DNA from: WHTK01 sp963711035
GTDB lineage: Bacteria > Chloroflexota > Dehalococcoidia > DSTF01 > WHTK01
Assembly (NCBI GenBank): GCA_963711035.1
Contig: CAVQCN010000002.1
Location: forward strand, 62,001 to 126,000
DNA: 64,000 nt
Direction of reading: 5' to 3'
In this document: positions 42,598 to 50,887 of the stretch, piece after piece
How positions within the stretch are numbered: the first letter of the stretch is position 1
Layout: each line of letters starts with the position of its first letter
Translations under genes and position numbers: made by a program
Notes under the pieces: model-generated
The model's database searches: none
Told to the model about the DNA's origin: nothing
What the model saw: only the letters and a program-made list of their open reading frames with translations

Positions 42598-43272
42598 CTA
42601 GCAGCTGTACGCGATCGGGATGCCGGAAAGGAAGCCACAGAGCGCGTCGCGGGCAGCCGTCGTGGCTTCGCGGACGCCGTCCCACGCTTCTTCAGTCGAG
42701 ACCAGCGATTCGAGCAGGCTCGCTTCGGCGGCGGAGTGGCCCTCGTCGGCGTCGACGTGGATGCTGAAGAACGAGATGGTGCGCTCGTCGTCGATATCGT
42801 AGAAGCGCTTCAGGCCCGCGATCTTCTGGCGCGCAACCTCGGAGGCCTGCGACTCGTAGGCGTAGAGGGCGGCGATGCCCTCGGCGACGCTGCCGTTGCT
42901 GCAGATGTCGCTGTAGGTGTTGATCAGCGCCTGCGTTGAAGGGCGAATCTCGGAGCCGCGGACGGCGTCTGCATCCAGACCGAGGCCTTCGGCAAAGCGC
43001 AGCCACAACGCCAGGTGGTTGTCAGGGCCATACTCCTCGTCCCAGAGGTTACCGAGCAGCGCCTGACGCACCGTCTGGTCCTCGCAGCGCGAGTGGATCG
43101 AGCTGAGGAAGCGCGGGAACGCAGCCTCGAAGGCGTAGTACTGGCCGGCGTAGTCCTGCAGCTCCTCGATGGTGAGCTTGCCCTGGTTCCAGGCCTGGTA
43201 GAACGGGTGGTCCAGGAGCCGGTTGGCGGCGATGATGCAGTCGAGTTCGGTGAGGTTCGTGGCAGTCGTCAA
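42598..43272 (-). CDS. CADD-like diiron protein, probable self-sacrificing p-aminobenzoate synthase
   Basis: This is a 224-residue haem-oxygenase-fold protein of the TenA/PqqC/CADD group. A TTG at 43272 is chosen because AAGGAGGG lies just upstream; a GTG at 43296 is possible. Diiron ligands sit at E79, H86, E140, H172, D176 and H179. Aligned by eye with the Chlamydia CADD numbering I remember (a constant offset), the tyrosine and lysine proposed as sacrificed and needed residues are also kept: Y25 in HPFYQAW, Y41 in LQDYAG and K150 in ARQKIAGLK. CADD and its Nitrosomonas relative make p-aminobenzoate for folate. The folate gene neighbourhood supports that role here. The alternative is another PqqC-like oxidase. 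Confidence 0.7.
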   Translation of the reverse strand: MTTATNLTELDCIIAANRLLDHPFYQAWNQGKLTIEELQDYAGQYYAFEAAFPRFLSSIHSRCEDQTVRQALLGNLWDEEYGPDNHLALWLRFAEGLGLDADAVRGSEIRPSTQALINTYSDICSNGSVAEGIAALYAYESQASEVARQKIAGLKRFYDIDDERTISFFSIHVDADEGHSAAEASLLESLVSTEEAWDGVREATTAARDALCGFLSGIPIAYSC

Positions 43273-43706
43273 GTAACCCTCCTTAGAGTCGTACACGGTT
43301 TCTCATCTTGTATCCCATGACTGCGGCCAGATCATCGGCCGCGGAGACGAACCTGAAAGGCTGTTCTTGTGCTGTGCTACAGCGAAACCGCGAGCACGGC
43401 GGCCTCTCAAATAGGAGGGCTGTCGACAAACGATCGTGCAGCTGTGGCCTGCTCACAAGGGACCGCCGAAGAAGTTCGTCCGCAACACGGGATTGATCCT
43501 CTTCTCGCCAAAGAGCAGAATTACACCTGCCTCGATGGCTGATTCGGCCTGAGTATGCTTCCCCGCTCGGCACACGGGCAGTGTGCTGTATCGACTTCGA
43601 ATCCAGCCCGAGGGGCGTCAACTTCGACCCTTAAGCGGACCAGGGCCGGCGGCGACTGCCACATAGTGGCGGACCGCTCGACCCCGACTAGGTGGATGGA
43701 GGCCCC
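43273..43706. other. Intergenic region before the molybdenum hydroxylase genes
   Basis: No gene is supported. GCGGCC-AGATCATC-GGCCGC (about 43323-43342) is a perfect 6-base inverted repeat that could be an operator. The promoter of the molybdenum hydroxylase small subunit must lie in the last ~200 bases, but no clear -35/-10 pair is seen. Confidence 0.35.
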
Positions 43707-44195
43707 ATGAACGCCGCGAGCGAGAGCACTCTGGTAAGCCTAACTATCAACGGACAGAAGTACGAGCAGACGGTGCCGAACCGGCGTCTCCTGGTCGACT
43801 TCCTGCGCTACGACCTGGGACTGACCGGCACGAAAGAAGCCTGCAGCGTCGGCGTTTGCGGCGCCTGCACCGTCCTCCTCAACGGCCGCATGGTCGCCTC
43901 CTGCCTCACCCTGGCCGTCCAGGCCAACGGCGCCGAGGTCACCACCGTCGAAGGCATCGCCCAGGGCGACCACCTGCACCCCGTCCAGGAAGCCTTCATC
44001 AACTACGGCGGCTTCCAGTGCGGCGCCTGCACCCCGGGCCAGATCGTCGCCGCCAAGTCGCTGCTCGACAACAACCCCAACCCCTCGGTGGACGAGATCA
44101 AGGACTGGATGATGGGCAACCTGTGCCGCTGCACCGGCTACTACCAGATCATCGAGTCGATCCAGGCCGCCGCCACCGGAAAGCAGGCCGGCTAG
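43707..44195 (+). CDS. Molybdenum hydroxylase, small 2Fe-2S subunit
   Basis: This 162-residue protein starts at the ATG at 43707, with TGGAGG 5 bases upstream. The N-terminal plant-type [2Fe-2S] motif is CSVGVCGACTVLLNG...C (~48-73). The C-terminal four-helix [2Fe-2S] motif is FQCGACTPGQI (~110) and LCRCTGYYQI (~145). The family more often has QCGFCTPG, so alanine replaces phenylalanine. This is the electron-transfer subunit of xanthine-oxidase-family enzymes. The FAD subunit follows after 2 bases, while the large subunit gene is 3.5 kb away on the other strand. Confidence 0.93.
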   Translation: MNAASESTLVSLTINGQKYEQTVPNRRLLVDFLRYDLGLTGTKEACSVGVCGACTVLLNGRMVASCLTLAVQANGAEVTTVEGIAQGDHLHPVQEAFINYGGFQCGACTPGQIVAAKSLLDNNPNPSVDEIKDWMMGNLCRCTGYYQIIESIQAAATGKQAG

Positions 44196-44197
44196 CC

Positions 44198-45052
44198 ATG
44201 CGCGACTTCTACTTCCACGCCCCCACCTCGATGGACGAAGCCCTCGGCCTGCTCGAGGAGCACCAGGAAGACGGACGCCCCTTCGCCGGCGGCACCGCCC
44301 TCGTCGTGCTCATGAAGCAGTCGCTGCTGGGCGCCGACCACCTCATCAGCCTCGACAAAGTCCCCGGCCTCACCGGCATCCGCTCCGAAGCGGACGGCAT
44401 CCACATCGGCGCCTTGACCCATCACCGCGACGTCGAGACCTCGCCCGTGATCCGCGAGGCGGCGCCGCTGCTGGCCGACGTCTACAGCCGCGTCGCCACG
44501 GTGCGCATTCGCAACGCCGCCACCATCGGCGGCGGCCTGGCCCACGCCGACCCGTCGCAGGACCCGCCGGCCGCCTACATGACCCTGGGCGCCTCGGCCA
44601 GGCTGGTCTCGAAGGCCGGCGAGCGCCTGGTGCCGATCACGGACCTCTTCACCGACTACTACGAGACGGTGATCGAGCCCGGTGAGCTGCTCACGGAGGT
44701 CATCGTGCCGCCGCAGAACGGCGCCGCGAAGGCCACCTACATCAAGTACCTGCCGCGCACCGAGGACGACTACGCCACGGTCGCCGTGGCCGCCATCGCC
44801 CAGAACGACAACGGCACCGCCCGCAACGTCAAGGTCGCCCTCATCGCCGCCGGCCCCACGCCGGTGCACGCCACGGCCGTGGAAGCGGCCATCGAGGGCA
44901 AAGCGGTCACCGCGGACGCCATCCGCAGCGCCGCCGAGGCGGTGGCGGACCAGGTCGACCCCATGGACGACTTCCGCGGCTCGCCGTCCTACAAGCGCGA
45001 CATGGCCGTCGTCTTCACGCGCCGCGCCCTCGAGCGCGTCCTGGGCGTCTAG
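44198..45052 (+). CDS. Molybdenum hydroxylase, FAD-binding medium subunit
   Basis: This 284-residue protein starts at the ATG at 44198, two bases after the small subunit stop. The CoxM-type FAD motifs are FAGGTALVVLMK (~27) and RNAATIGGGLAHADPSQD (~105), followed by the CO_deh_flav_C domain with YIKYLPRTEDDYATVAVAA. It passes electrons from the 2Fe-2S subunit to an acceptor. The upstream frame is open for another 114 codons but overlaps the small subunit gene and is a shadow. Confidence 0.92.
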   Translation: MRDFYFHAPTSMDEALGLLEEHQEDGRPFAGGTALVVLMKQSLLGADHLISLDKVPGLTGIRSEADGIHIGALTHHRDVETSPVIREAAPLLADVYSRVATVRIRNAATIGGGLAHADPSQDPPAAYMTLGASARLVSKAGERLVPITDLFTDYYETVIEPGELLTEVIVPPQNGAAKATYIKYLPRTEDDYATVAVAAIAQNDNGTARNVKVALIAAGPTPVHATAVEAAIEGKAVTADAIRSAAEAVADQVDPMDDFRGSPSYKRDMAVVFTRRALERVLGV

Positions 45053-45142
45053 GCCATTGCATGGCGGCGAACTGCGCGAGCACCATTCCAAGCGAGGGAG
45101 CGCGTTGGGAGACCGCCCAACAACTGTCGATTAAGGCCAGCG

Positions 45143-45200
45143 GGGGTAGCGGGGGCGCAGCCCCTGCGCGGGGAGCACGAGGGGTGTCCCCTCGTGAACA
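45143..45200. repeat. Dispersed repeat B, copy 3
   Basis: GGGGGTAGCGGGGGCGCAGC then CCCTGCGCGGGG and CACGAGGGGTGTCCCCTCGTG. It has the same core as 19281 and 28592. It fills the gap between the FAD subunit and CoxG-like genes. Confidence 0.65.
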
Positions 45201-45258
45201 CTATCTACCCTTCATTAGCGGAGCAGCGCGAAGCGATGCGCAGCGGGGAGTCTAGCGA

Positions 45259-45708
45259 ATGAAGTTCGAGCACAAGATCACGGTGGAGGCGACGCCCGAG
45301 AAGGTCGGCGCCTTCCTGGACGACATCGAGAAGGCGGCCGCCTGCGTGCCCGGTCTCGAGGAGATCAAGCCCCTGGACGACGACTGGTACGAAGGCCGCG
45401 TCGGCATCCGCATCGGGCCGTTCGGCATGCACTTCAACGGCAAGGCGCGCATGGAGAAGCCGACGCCGGGCCTGTGGCGCATGCACGGCGAGGGCCACGA
45501 CCGCCGCGTCGGCTCCGGCGTCAAGGCGGCGGTGGACACGACGATGAACGAGCTCAAGCCGGGCACGACGGAGCTCAACATCAACGCCGACGTGAACTTC
45601 TCGGGCCGCCTGGCGGAGCTGGGCCAGCCCCTGATCAAGCGCAAGGCGGACTCGATGGTGCAGGACTTCGCCAAGAACCTGCGCAAGGCCCTCGAAGAAG
45701 AGCAGTAA
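45259..45708 (+). CDS. CoxG-like SRPBCC protein
   Basis: This 149-residue protein is one SRPBCC/CoxG domain: KFEHKITVEATPEKVGAFLDD at the start, the VPGLEEIKPLDDDWYEGRV strand pair, and a long C-terminal helix ending FAKNLRKALEEE. CoxG anchors carbon monoxide dehydrogenase to the membrane in Oligotropha or carries quinone to Mo-hydroxylases in mycobacteria. With the neighbouring S and M subunits this points to a quinone-linked molybdenum hydroxylase. A strong terminator follows. Confidence 0.85.
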   Translation: MKFEHKITVEATPEKVGAFLDDIEKAAACVPGLEEIKPLDDDWYEGRVGIRIGPFGMHFNGKARMEKPTPGLWRMHGEGHDRRVGSGVKAAVDTTMNELKPGTTELNINADVNFSGRLAELGQPLIKRKADSMVQDFAKNLRKALEEEQ

Positions 45709-45736
45709 CCGCCCCCTCTTCCAGGCAGACGAGAGC

Positions 45737-45770
45737 TGAGGAGGCCCCGACCGTCGTCGGGGCCTCCTCA
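45737..45770 (+). terminator. Terminator after coxG-like gene
   Basis: TGAGGAGGCCCCGAC-CGTC-GTCGGGGCCTCCTCA, a perfect 15-base stem, followed by TATTTGC. Confidence 0.88.
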
Positions 45771-45795
45771 TATTTGCAGTGCGGAGGCTCGTACC

Positions 45796-45900
45796 GTCAT
45801 TGCGAGGCCGTCAGGCCGTGGCAATGACGACGGGTGAGCAAACCACGATGACGTCTCAGACGAGGACCGGATTCCTCGCTGCGCTCGGAATGACAACGGG
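45796..45900. repeat. Dispersed intergenic repeat A-like sequences
   Basis: GTCATTGCGAGGCCGTCAGG with CCGTGGCAATGACG (45798-45832) and then GATTCCTCGCTGCGCTCGGA ATGACA (45870-45895). Both are inverted-repeat relatives of element A. No gene is seen in 45709-46096 apart from these and an ATGGCCC/GGGGCCAT hairpin at 45997-46019. Confidence 0.5.
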
Positions 45901-46096
45901 GCGTGCTTCGCCATCAGGCCGCGCCCGACTATAGGACGGCGAGACGTATGCACGACTTTCGACAGCCATTACTTCGTATACGCTGCAAAGTGACTAATGG
46001 CCCTGCCAGAAGGGGCCATACGCCACCGACCTTTCACTGAATGCGTTGCTACCCTGCACCTAACGGTCGTTATGCCCACAGTAGGAGGGTTTGGTC

Positions 46097-47083
46097 ATGA
46101 TTGGTTTGGGTCTCGCCTCTTCGCACGCACCCGGGATGTGGTTCCCGCGCGAGCGGTTCCACCAGATCTTCGACCGGCTGCCACCTGAAATAGTGGAGCA
46201 CTTGCCCTACACGGCGAAGGTAGAGCGGGAGAACCTCTCGATCGTCGACGACTACATCGAGCGGTTCCACAACGCGTTCGCCGAACTGCGCGCCCAGGTA
46301 CAGGCGTACAAGCCTGACGTGCTGATCATGATCGGCGACGACCAAGGCGACATGTTCGACGAAGCGAACAACCCGATCTTCTCGATCTACACCGGCGACG
46401 AGCCGCTGTGGGGCCGCTGCTGGAATCGCCAGCTCGACCTTCCGGTAGAGCAACGCGACATCACGTACTTCAAGAACCACGGTGAGATGGCGCGCCTTCT
46501 GCAGAAGGGCCTCGTCAAGCGCGGCTTCGACGTTGCCAATCTGGCCAAGTTCGAGCCGCGCGGCAACCCGGTACGCGGCGTATCGCACATGGTCTCGAAC
46601 CTTGTATGGGAGGTCGATCCTGAGCTGCAGATCCCGCTGATCTGCGTCTTTATCAACGAGTACTACCCACCGCTGCCCAGCGCCCAGCGCTGCATCGATC
46701 TCGGCGCGGCGATCGCGGACGTCTTCGCCGACCGGCCCGAGCGCGTGGCCATGTACGCCTCCGGCGGTCTCTCCCACTTCCCGGGCGAATACAACGTCGG
46801 CTGGATCGACGAGGCGCTGGACCACTGGATCCTCGAGGCGCTGGAGAACAACGACCTCGACGCCCTGTCGAACCTGTTCACGATGGACTCCGACATGATG
46901 CGGGCAGGCACCGGCGAAGTGCGCGCCTGGCTGTCGGTCGCGGCGGCGATGAAGCGCGGCGCCCACGTCGTCGACTACGTGCCGGCGCATGGCACGGTGA
47001 CCGGCTGCGGCTTCGCCTACTGGGAGCCGGTCGAAACCGCAGCGCGGTCCGAGACGCGAGAGGCAGCCACGGCCCGCGTCTAA
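46097..47083 (+). CDS. LigB-type (class III) extradiol dioxygenase-family protein
   Basis: This 328-residue protein uses the ATG at 46097 with AGGAGGG 7 bases upstream. The N-terminus IGLGLASSHAPGMWFPRERF carries the first expected iron histidine, RFHNAFAELRAQV a second, and LIMIGDDQGDMFDEANNP with GGLSHFPGEYNVGWID matches the LigB fold. The family opens catechol-type rings with Fe(II) and O2, but close relatives act on other substrates. It lies between the two halves of a molybdenum hydroxylase, which could supply a hydroxylated ring compound. The substrate is unknown. Confidence 0.8.
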   Translation: MIGLGLASSHAPGMWFPRERFHQIFDRLPPEIVEHLPYTAKVERENLSIVDDYIERFHNAFAELRAQVQAYKPDVLIMIGDDQGDMFDEANNPIFSIYTGDEPLWGRCWNRQLDLPVEQRDITYFKNHGEMARLLQKGLVKRGFDVANLAKFEPRGNPVRGVSHMVSNLVWEVDPELQIPLICVFINEYYPPLPSAQRCIDLGAAIADVFADRPERVAMYASGGLSHFPGEYNVGWIDEALDHWILEALENNDLDALSNLFTMDSDMMRAGTGEVRAWLSVAAAMKRGAHVVDYVPAHGTVTGCGFAYWEPVETAARSETREAATARV

Positions 47084-47109
47084 ACAGCAGCCCCCTTTCC
47101 GGTCGCGGA

Positions 47110-47139
47110 GGCGCCGTCGGGAGTCATCCTGACGGCGCC
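47110..47139 (+). terminator. Hairpin after the LigB-like gene
   Basis: GGCGCCGTC (47110-47118) pairs with GACGGCGCC (47131-47139) over a 12-base loop; the downstream T-run is weak (TGCGTTC). Confidence 0.6.
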
Positions 47140-47229
47140 TGCGTTCATGCAATCAGGCCGGAAGACACCTGCGCTCGGGCTCGCTGCCTGCTACGATCCG
47201 GATGTCATCTCCAGGAGGAGACTACAGCC

Positions 47230-47580
47230 ATGACACAGAACACGAACCAGGAAAACGTCATCGACGTGGAATGGAACCTGATACCGGTGTCAGAGCCGGT
47301 GCTGCCGGGCGACACGTCGGCCAAGACGCGCGCCGAGAAGGGCTGGTCGATCTACAATCCCGCCCTCGTCTCGGTGATCACGGGGCTGAACGACACGCTC
47401 GAGGCGCAGCGTTTGCTTGCGGCCGGCGCCGTGAAGATCGACGGCCGGCCCGCCGCGACTGCCTTCGACTACGTCAAGCCGGGCGCCATCGTCGAGGTCG
47501 AGGGTCACGGTACGTACCGCCTCGGGCCGCGACTGCCCGAGGCGTGGCGCTACCGCCGCGCCACGCCCGACCAGGGCTGA
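47230..47580 (+). CDS. Orphan S4-like domain protein
   Basis: This is a 116-residue protein with AGGAGGAG before the ATG. The C-terminal half has the S4 RNA-binding pattern seen at the end of tyrosyl-tRNA synthetases and pseudouridine synthases: TLEAQRLLAAGAVKIDGRPA, then VKPGAIVEVEGHGTYRL. The N-terminal half (VEWNLIPVSEPVLPGDTSAKT) is not recognised. It stands alone after the dioxygenase and converges on the large molybdenum subunit gene. An RNA-binding role is plausible but untested. Confidence 0.55.
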   Translation: MTQNTNQENVIDVEWNLIPVSEPVLPGDTSAKTRAEKGWSIYNPALVSVITGLNDTLEAQRLLAAGAVKIDGRPAATAFDYVKPGAIVEVEGHGTYRLGPRLPEAWRYRRATPDQG

Positions 47581-47595
47581 CTGTCTGTCACGCAA

Positions 47596-47627
47596 AGAAG
47601 AGGCCGGCTGTGAAGCCGGCCTCTTCT
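47596..47627. terminator. Bidirectional terminator between convergent genes
   Basis: AGAAGAGGCCGGCT-GTGA-AGCCGGCCTCTTCT is a perfect 14-base stem between the S4-like gene (+) and the molybdenum hydroxylase large subunit (-). Confidence 0.92.
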
Positions 47628-47648
47628 GGTTCGTGTTCGCGGCGCAGG

Positions 47649-49883
47649 CTAGCTCTGCTTCGCCTTGAGCACCTTGTACACCTTCTCCGGCGTGATCGGC
47701 AGGTCCCCGATGCGAGTGCCGAGCGCGTCGGCGACGGCGTTGGCGATGGCGGCGGCCACCGGCACGTGCGGCAGCTCGCCGATGCCCTTGACGTTGTAGG
47801 GACCGTAGCCCTCCGTCGCCGGCACCAGCACCGTCTTCATCGGCGGGATGTCGCGGATGGTCGGGATCTTGTAGTCACCGAACGACAGGTTGGTGACGCG
47901 CCCGTCCTCGACGATCATCTCCTCCATCAGCGCGAAGCCGATGCCCTGCATGACGCCGCCGTTGATCTGTCCCTGGTGCTCCACCGGCTGCAGGATCGTG
48001 CCGACGTCGTGGGCGGAGACGAAGTTGGTCAGATGCACCTGGCCCGTGTCCGGGTCGATCTTCACCTCGGCCACCTGGGCGCAGAACGCCGTGATCGGCG
48101 GTCGCGTACCTTCGTTGATGTGCGTCTTGACGTCGACCGACTCGTTGGCCTGCGACAGCAGGTCCTGCCAGCTGATGCGCTCTTCGATGTCCGTGCGCCA
48201 GATCTCGCCGTTGCGGAACGAGATGACGTCCTCGGAGCAGTTGAAGTGCTTCGCGGCGATGCCGATCAGCGTCTTCTTGATCTCCTGCGCCGCCTCGTAG
48301 GCGACGACGGACGAGACACGCGACTGGCGGCTGCCGGCGACACCTCCGTCGAACGGGATGACGTCCGTGTCCCAGAAGCCCGTGTCGATGCTCTCGTACG
48401 GGATGCCCAGCTCCTCCGAGAGGACCTGCTTGTAGGTGGTGTAGGTGTTGGTGCCGACGTCGAAGATCGCGGCCGAGACCGTGACCTTGCCGTCCGCGTT
48501 CATGGTCACACCGCAGGTGGCCTGGCCGCCACCGCTGGCGCGGTCCGCAACCGCTACGCCGCGGCCGACCCACTGCTCCTTGGGGGAGAAGTAGCCGGCG
48601 GCCTGGACCGCTGCTTCCAGGCAGTCCTTGACGTGGTTCTCTTCCAGCGCTTCGCCGGCCGCCAGCTCTTCGCCAGCGTTGACGAGGTTCTTGCGGCGGA
48701 AGTCGACCGGATCCATGCCGACGGCGCGAGCGCAGTCGTCCATCTGCCCTTCAACGGCGAAGACGGCCTGCGGCTCGCCCGGACCGCGCATGATCTGGCC
48801 GGCCAGAGTGTTCGTGTACACGTTGGCGGAGGACAGGCGCACGTTCTCGATACGGTAGGGGCCGGCCGCCTGATTGGCACCGCCCATGACGCCGCCGGGC
48901 TTGTAACCGGCGTACGCGCCGCAGTTGACGATGAGCTCGACCTGGTGGGCCGTGATCGTGCCGTCCTTCTTCACGCCGGTCTTGAGGTGGTAGAGCATCT
49001 CGTGCCGCGGCTGGCCGGCGCCGAACTCTTCGATGTAGTCGTTGACCATCTTCACCGGCCGGCCCGTAGCCTTGGACAGCACGTATGAGATCGGCATGCT
49101 GGCCGGGGCGCTCTTCCCGCCGAAGTCACCGCCGATGTACATGTGGTGCACGACGATGCGGTCCGGCTCCACGTCCAGCGTGTAGGCCATCGCTTCTTTC
49201 AGCGTGAAGGGCATCTTGTTGCAGGCCCAGAAGTGGATGCGGCCCTCGGCCTCGGGCTCAGCCCAGGAGACGACGGCCTGCGGCTCCATGTAGGCGTGCG
49301 CCTGGCGCTGCAGGTAGAAGTCGTTCTCGACGATGACGTCGGCCTCGGCGAAGCCCTCGTCGACGTTGCCCTTGTCGAAGGTGCTGTAGTTGTAGAGGTT
49401 GGACGGCTTGTCCAGCGGCTTGCGCACGCCTTCGTAGCTGTTGTAGTCGGGGTGGAGAACGGGAGCGTCGTCCTTCATCGCTTCGCGCACGTCGAAGACG
49501 GCGGGCAGCTCCTCGTACTCGACATCGATGAGGTCGACGGCCTGCTGCGCGATGTCCTCGTCCTCGGCCGCAACGGCGGCCACGCGGTCGCCGATGTAGC
49601 GGACGACGCCGTCGGCCAGGATTGGGATGTCCTTCAGCGCGCGGCCGAACAGGTGGCCGCGTACGTCCTCACCGGTAAGCACGGCGATGACGCCGGGCAG
49701 GGCCTTCGCCGCCGACGTATCAATGCTGACGATGCGCGCGTGGGCGTACGGGCTGTGCAGCGACCTGCCCCAGAGCATGTTTGGCACTTTCAGGTCGGCC
49801 GCGTACTCCGCTTCTCCGGTTACCTTCTCGATGCCGTCATATCGTGGTACCTGGTGACCAACGACCTGGAAACTCGATGTCAT
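47649..49883 (-). CDS. Molybdenum hydroxylase, large Mo-cofactor subunit
   Basis: This 744-residue protein has the aldehyde oxidase/xanthine dehydrogenase a/b hammerhead domain (GEAEYAADLKVPNMLWGRSLHSPYAHARI) at the N-terminus. The Mo-binding core follows: GGDFGGKSAP (~255), MRGPGEPQAVFAVE (~370), and the catalytic glutamate in NVKGIGELPHVPVAAAIANA (~700). The AYxCSFR signature of form I CO dehydrogenase is absent, so CO is not the likely substrate. It should assemble with the S and M subunits encoded at 43.7-45.1 kb on the other strand, a split arrangement. N-heteroaromatic or aldehyde hydroxylation is possible. Confidence 0.9.
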   Translation of the reverse strand: MTSSFQVVGHQVPRYDGIEKVTGEAEYAADLKVPNMLWGRSLHSPYAHARIVSIDTSAAKALPGVIAVLTGEDVRGHLFGRALKDIPILADGVVRYIGDRVAAVAAEDEDIAQQAVDLIDVEYEELPAVFDVREAMKDDAPVLHPDYNSYEGVRKPLDKPSNLYNYSTFDKGNVDEGFAEADVIVENDFYLQRQAHAYMEPQAVVSWAEPEAEGRIHFWACNKMPFTLKEAMAYTLDVEPDRIVVHHMYIGGDFGGKSAPASMPISYVLSKATGRPVKMVNDYIEEFGAGQPRHEMLYHLKTGVKKDGTITAHQVELIVNCGAYAGYKPGGVMGGANQAAGPYRIENVRLSSANVYTNTLAGQIMRGPGEPQAVFAVEGQMDDCARAVGMDPVDFRRKNLVNAGEELAAGEALEENHVKDCLEAAVQAAGYFSPKEQWVGRGVAVADRASGGGQATCGVTMNADGKVTVSAAIFDVGTNTYTTYKQVLSEELGIPYESIDTGFWDTDVIPFDGGVAGSRQSRVSSVVAYEAAQEIKKTLIGIAAKHFNCSEDVISFRNGEIWRTDIEERISWQDLLSQANESVDVKTHINEGTRPPITAFCAQVAEVKIDPDTGQVHLTNFVSAHDVGTILQPVEHQGQINGGVMQGIGFALMEEMIVEDGRVTNLSFGDYKIPTIRDIPPMKTVLVPATEGYGPYNVKGIGELPHVPVAAAIANAVADALGTRIGDLPITPEKVYKVLKAKQS

Positions 49884-50207
49884 TGAGCCCTCCGTAAGCT
49901 CCTTATCAGCTTCATGAGCGATGAGAGACGCTGCCGATTCTTGCCGAGCGTAGGTGCCTGCGCAGTCCCGGTCAAGCGACGGCGAAACGTCGAACGTGAC
50001 GATGCACGGCGCGGGGAAACGAGCTATCCACGATGTACGCGCTGCCGCTTCTAGATTCTACTGCAGTGCGTAACGATTGCTCTCGTTTCGTTTCGGTTTG
50101 ATCGACAAATGGCCCTGCATATTCCCCGGTTCGGGGTCTGCCCGCCAGGCGCGTACGAGCCGATGCGTCGCTACAGGGTAAGGTCGCGAATGACGATACT
50201 CCACGTG
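49884..50207. other. Intergenic region, divergent promoters expected
   Basis: No gene is supported between the molybdenum large subunit start (minus strand, with GGAGGG upstream) and the lipoprotein gene. The sequence is slightly less GC-rich around 50040-50120. No palindrome of note was found. Confidence 0.35.
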
Positions 50208-50690
50208 ATGGCGAAGCGAGCATCGATGACGGCGTTGAGCCGAACGCTCCTCTTGCTGCTACTCGGCTTGCTATGGCTCTGCGTGTCCTGCGGCGGCACC
50301 TCTGCAGAGCCCGGCCCGACCGATGAGCCCGTCGCTTCGATCGGCACCCAACTGGCCACAAGCTACGTCACGATGCTGCACGACCACAATGTCGATGGCC
50401 TGCGCGGCCTGCTCGCGGATGCGTTCATGATGCAGCGACCCGACGGCACCAGCGTGGACAAAGCTGGCTTTCTCGCCGACTTGCCCGTCCTGGCCCAGGG
50501 AGTGCTCCCCGTCGTCCAGGCCAGCCGCGGCAGCGAGACACTGGTGCTCATTTGGCAAACGCCGCCCGCCGTCGTCGCCGCAGCAACCAGTGGCGACATC
50601 CCACGCATCTCGACCTACATCTGGGATCACGGCGCCTGGCGCCTGCTCTCGCAGGGCGATTACTCGGCGGGAGAGGCTCCCCCCGATTAG
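50208..50690 (+). CDS. Probable lipoprotein with NTF2-like domain
   Basis: This 160-residue protein has a basic N-terminus (MAKRASMTALSR), a hydrophobic core of leucines and then LCVSCGG, a slightly off-consensus lipobox, around residue 27. The rest has an NTF2/SnoaL-like beginning, LATSYVTMLHDHNVDGLRGLLADAFMMQRPDG, and ends with a strand ISTYIWDHGAWRLLSQGDYS. Start choice between 50208 and 50226 is open; both keep the signal. It would be exposed on the outside of the cytoplasmic membrane. No ligand can be named. Confidence 0.65.
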   Translation: MAKRASMTALSRTLLLLLLGLLWLCVSCGGTSAEPGPTDEPVASIGTQLATSYVTMLHDHNVDGLRGLLADAFMMQRPDGTSVDKAGFLADLPVLAQGVLPVVQASRGSETLVLIWQTPPAVVAAATSGDIPRISTYIWDHGAWRLLSQGDYSAGEAPPD

Positions 50691-50725
50691 CTAATTCTCT
50701 CGTCAGCCCGGCTCCCATTGCAGCC

Positions 50726-50745
50726 ATCTATATCAGTCTATAGAT
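50726..50745. promoter_or_regulatory. AT-rich inverted repeat
   Basis: ATCTATA-TCAGTC-TATAGAT, a perfect 7-base inverted repeat in otherwise GC-rich DNA, 36 bases after the lipoprotein stop and ~140 bases before the next gene. It could be an operator or promoter element of the gene at 50888. Confidence 0.35.
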
Positions 50746-50887
50746 GATTGCCATGACCGCGCGTTGTTGCTACTCTGGGTCCGCAGCACCCCCGCAGCTG
50801 AATTATTCATCGCAGTGATGCGCCCCTCCGCCTTCGTTCACGTGCCGGCGGTGGCTGGCTAGTGCTTTTGCTGGAGGCAAGAGACCT

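Noticed and set aside
47649..49883. Aerobic CO dehydrogenase (CoxL)
   Set aside because: The S and M subunits and CoxG look Cox-like, but the large subunit lacks the AYxCSFR active-site loop of form I CO dehydrogenase.
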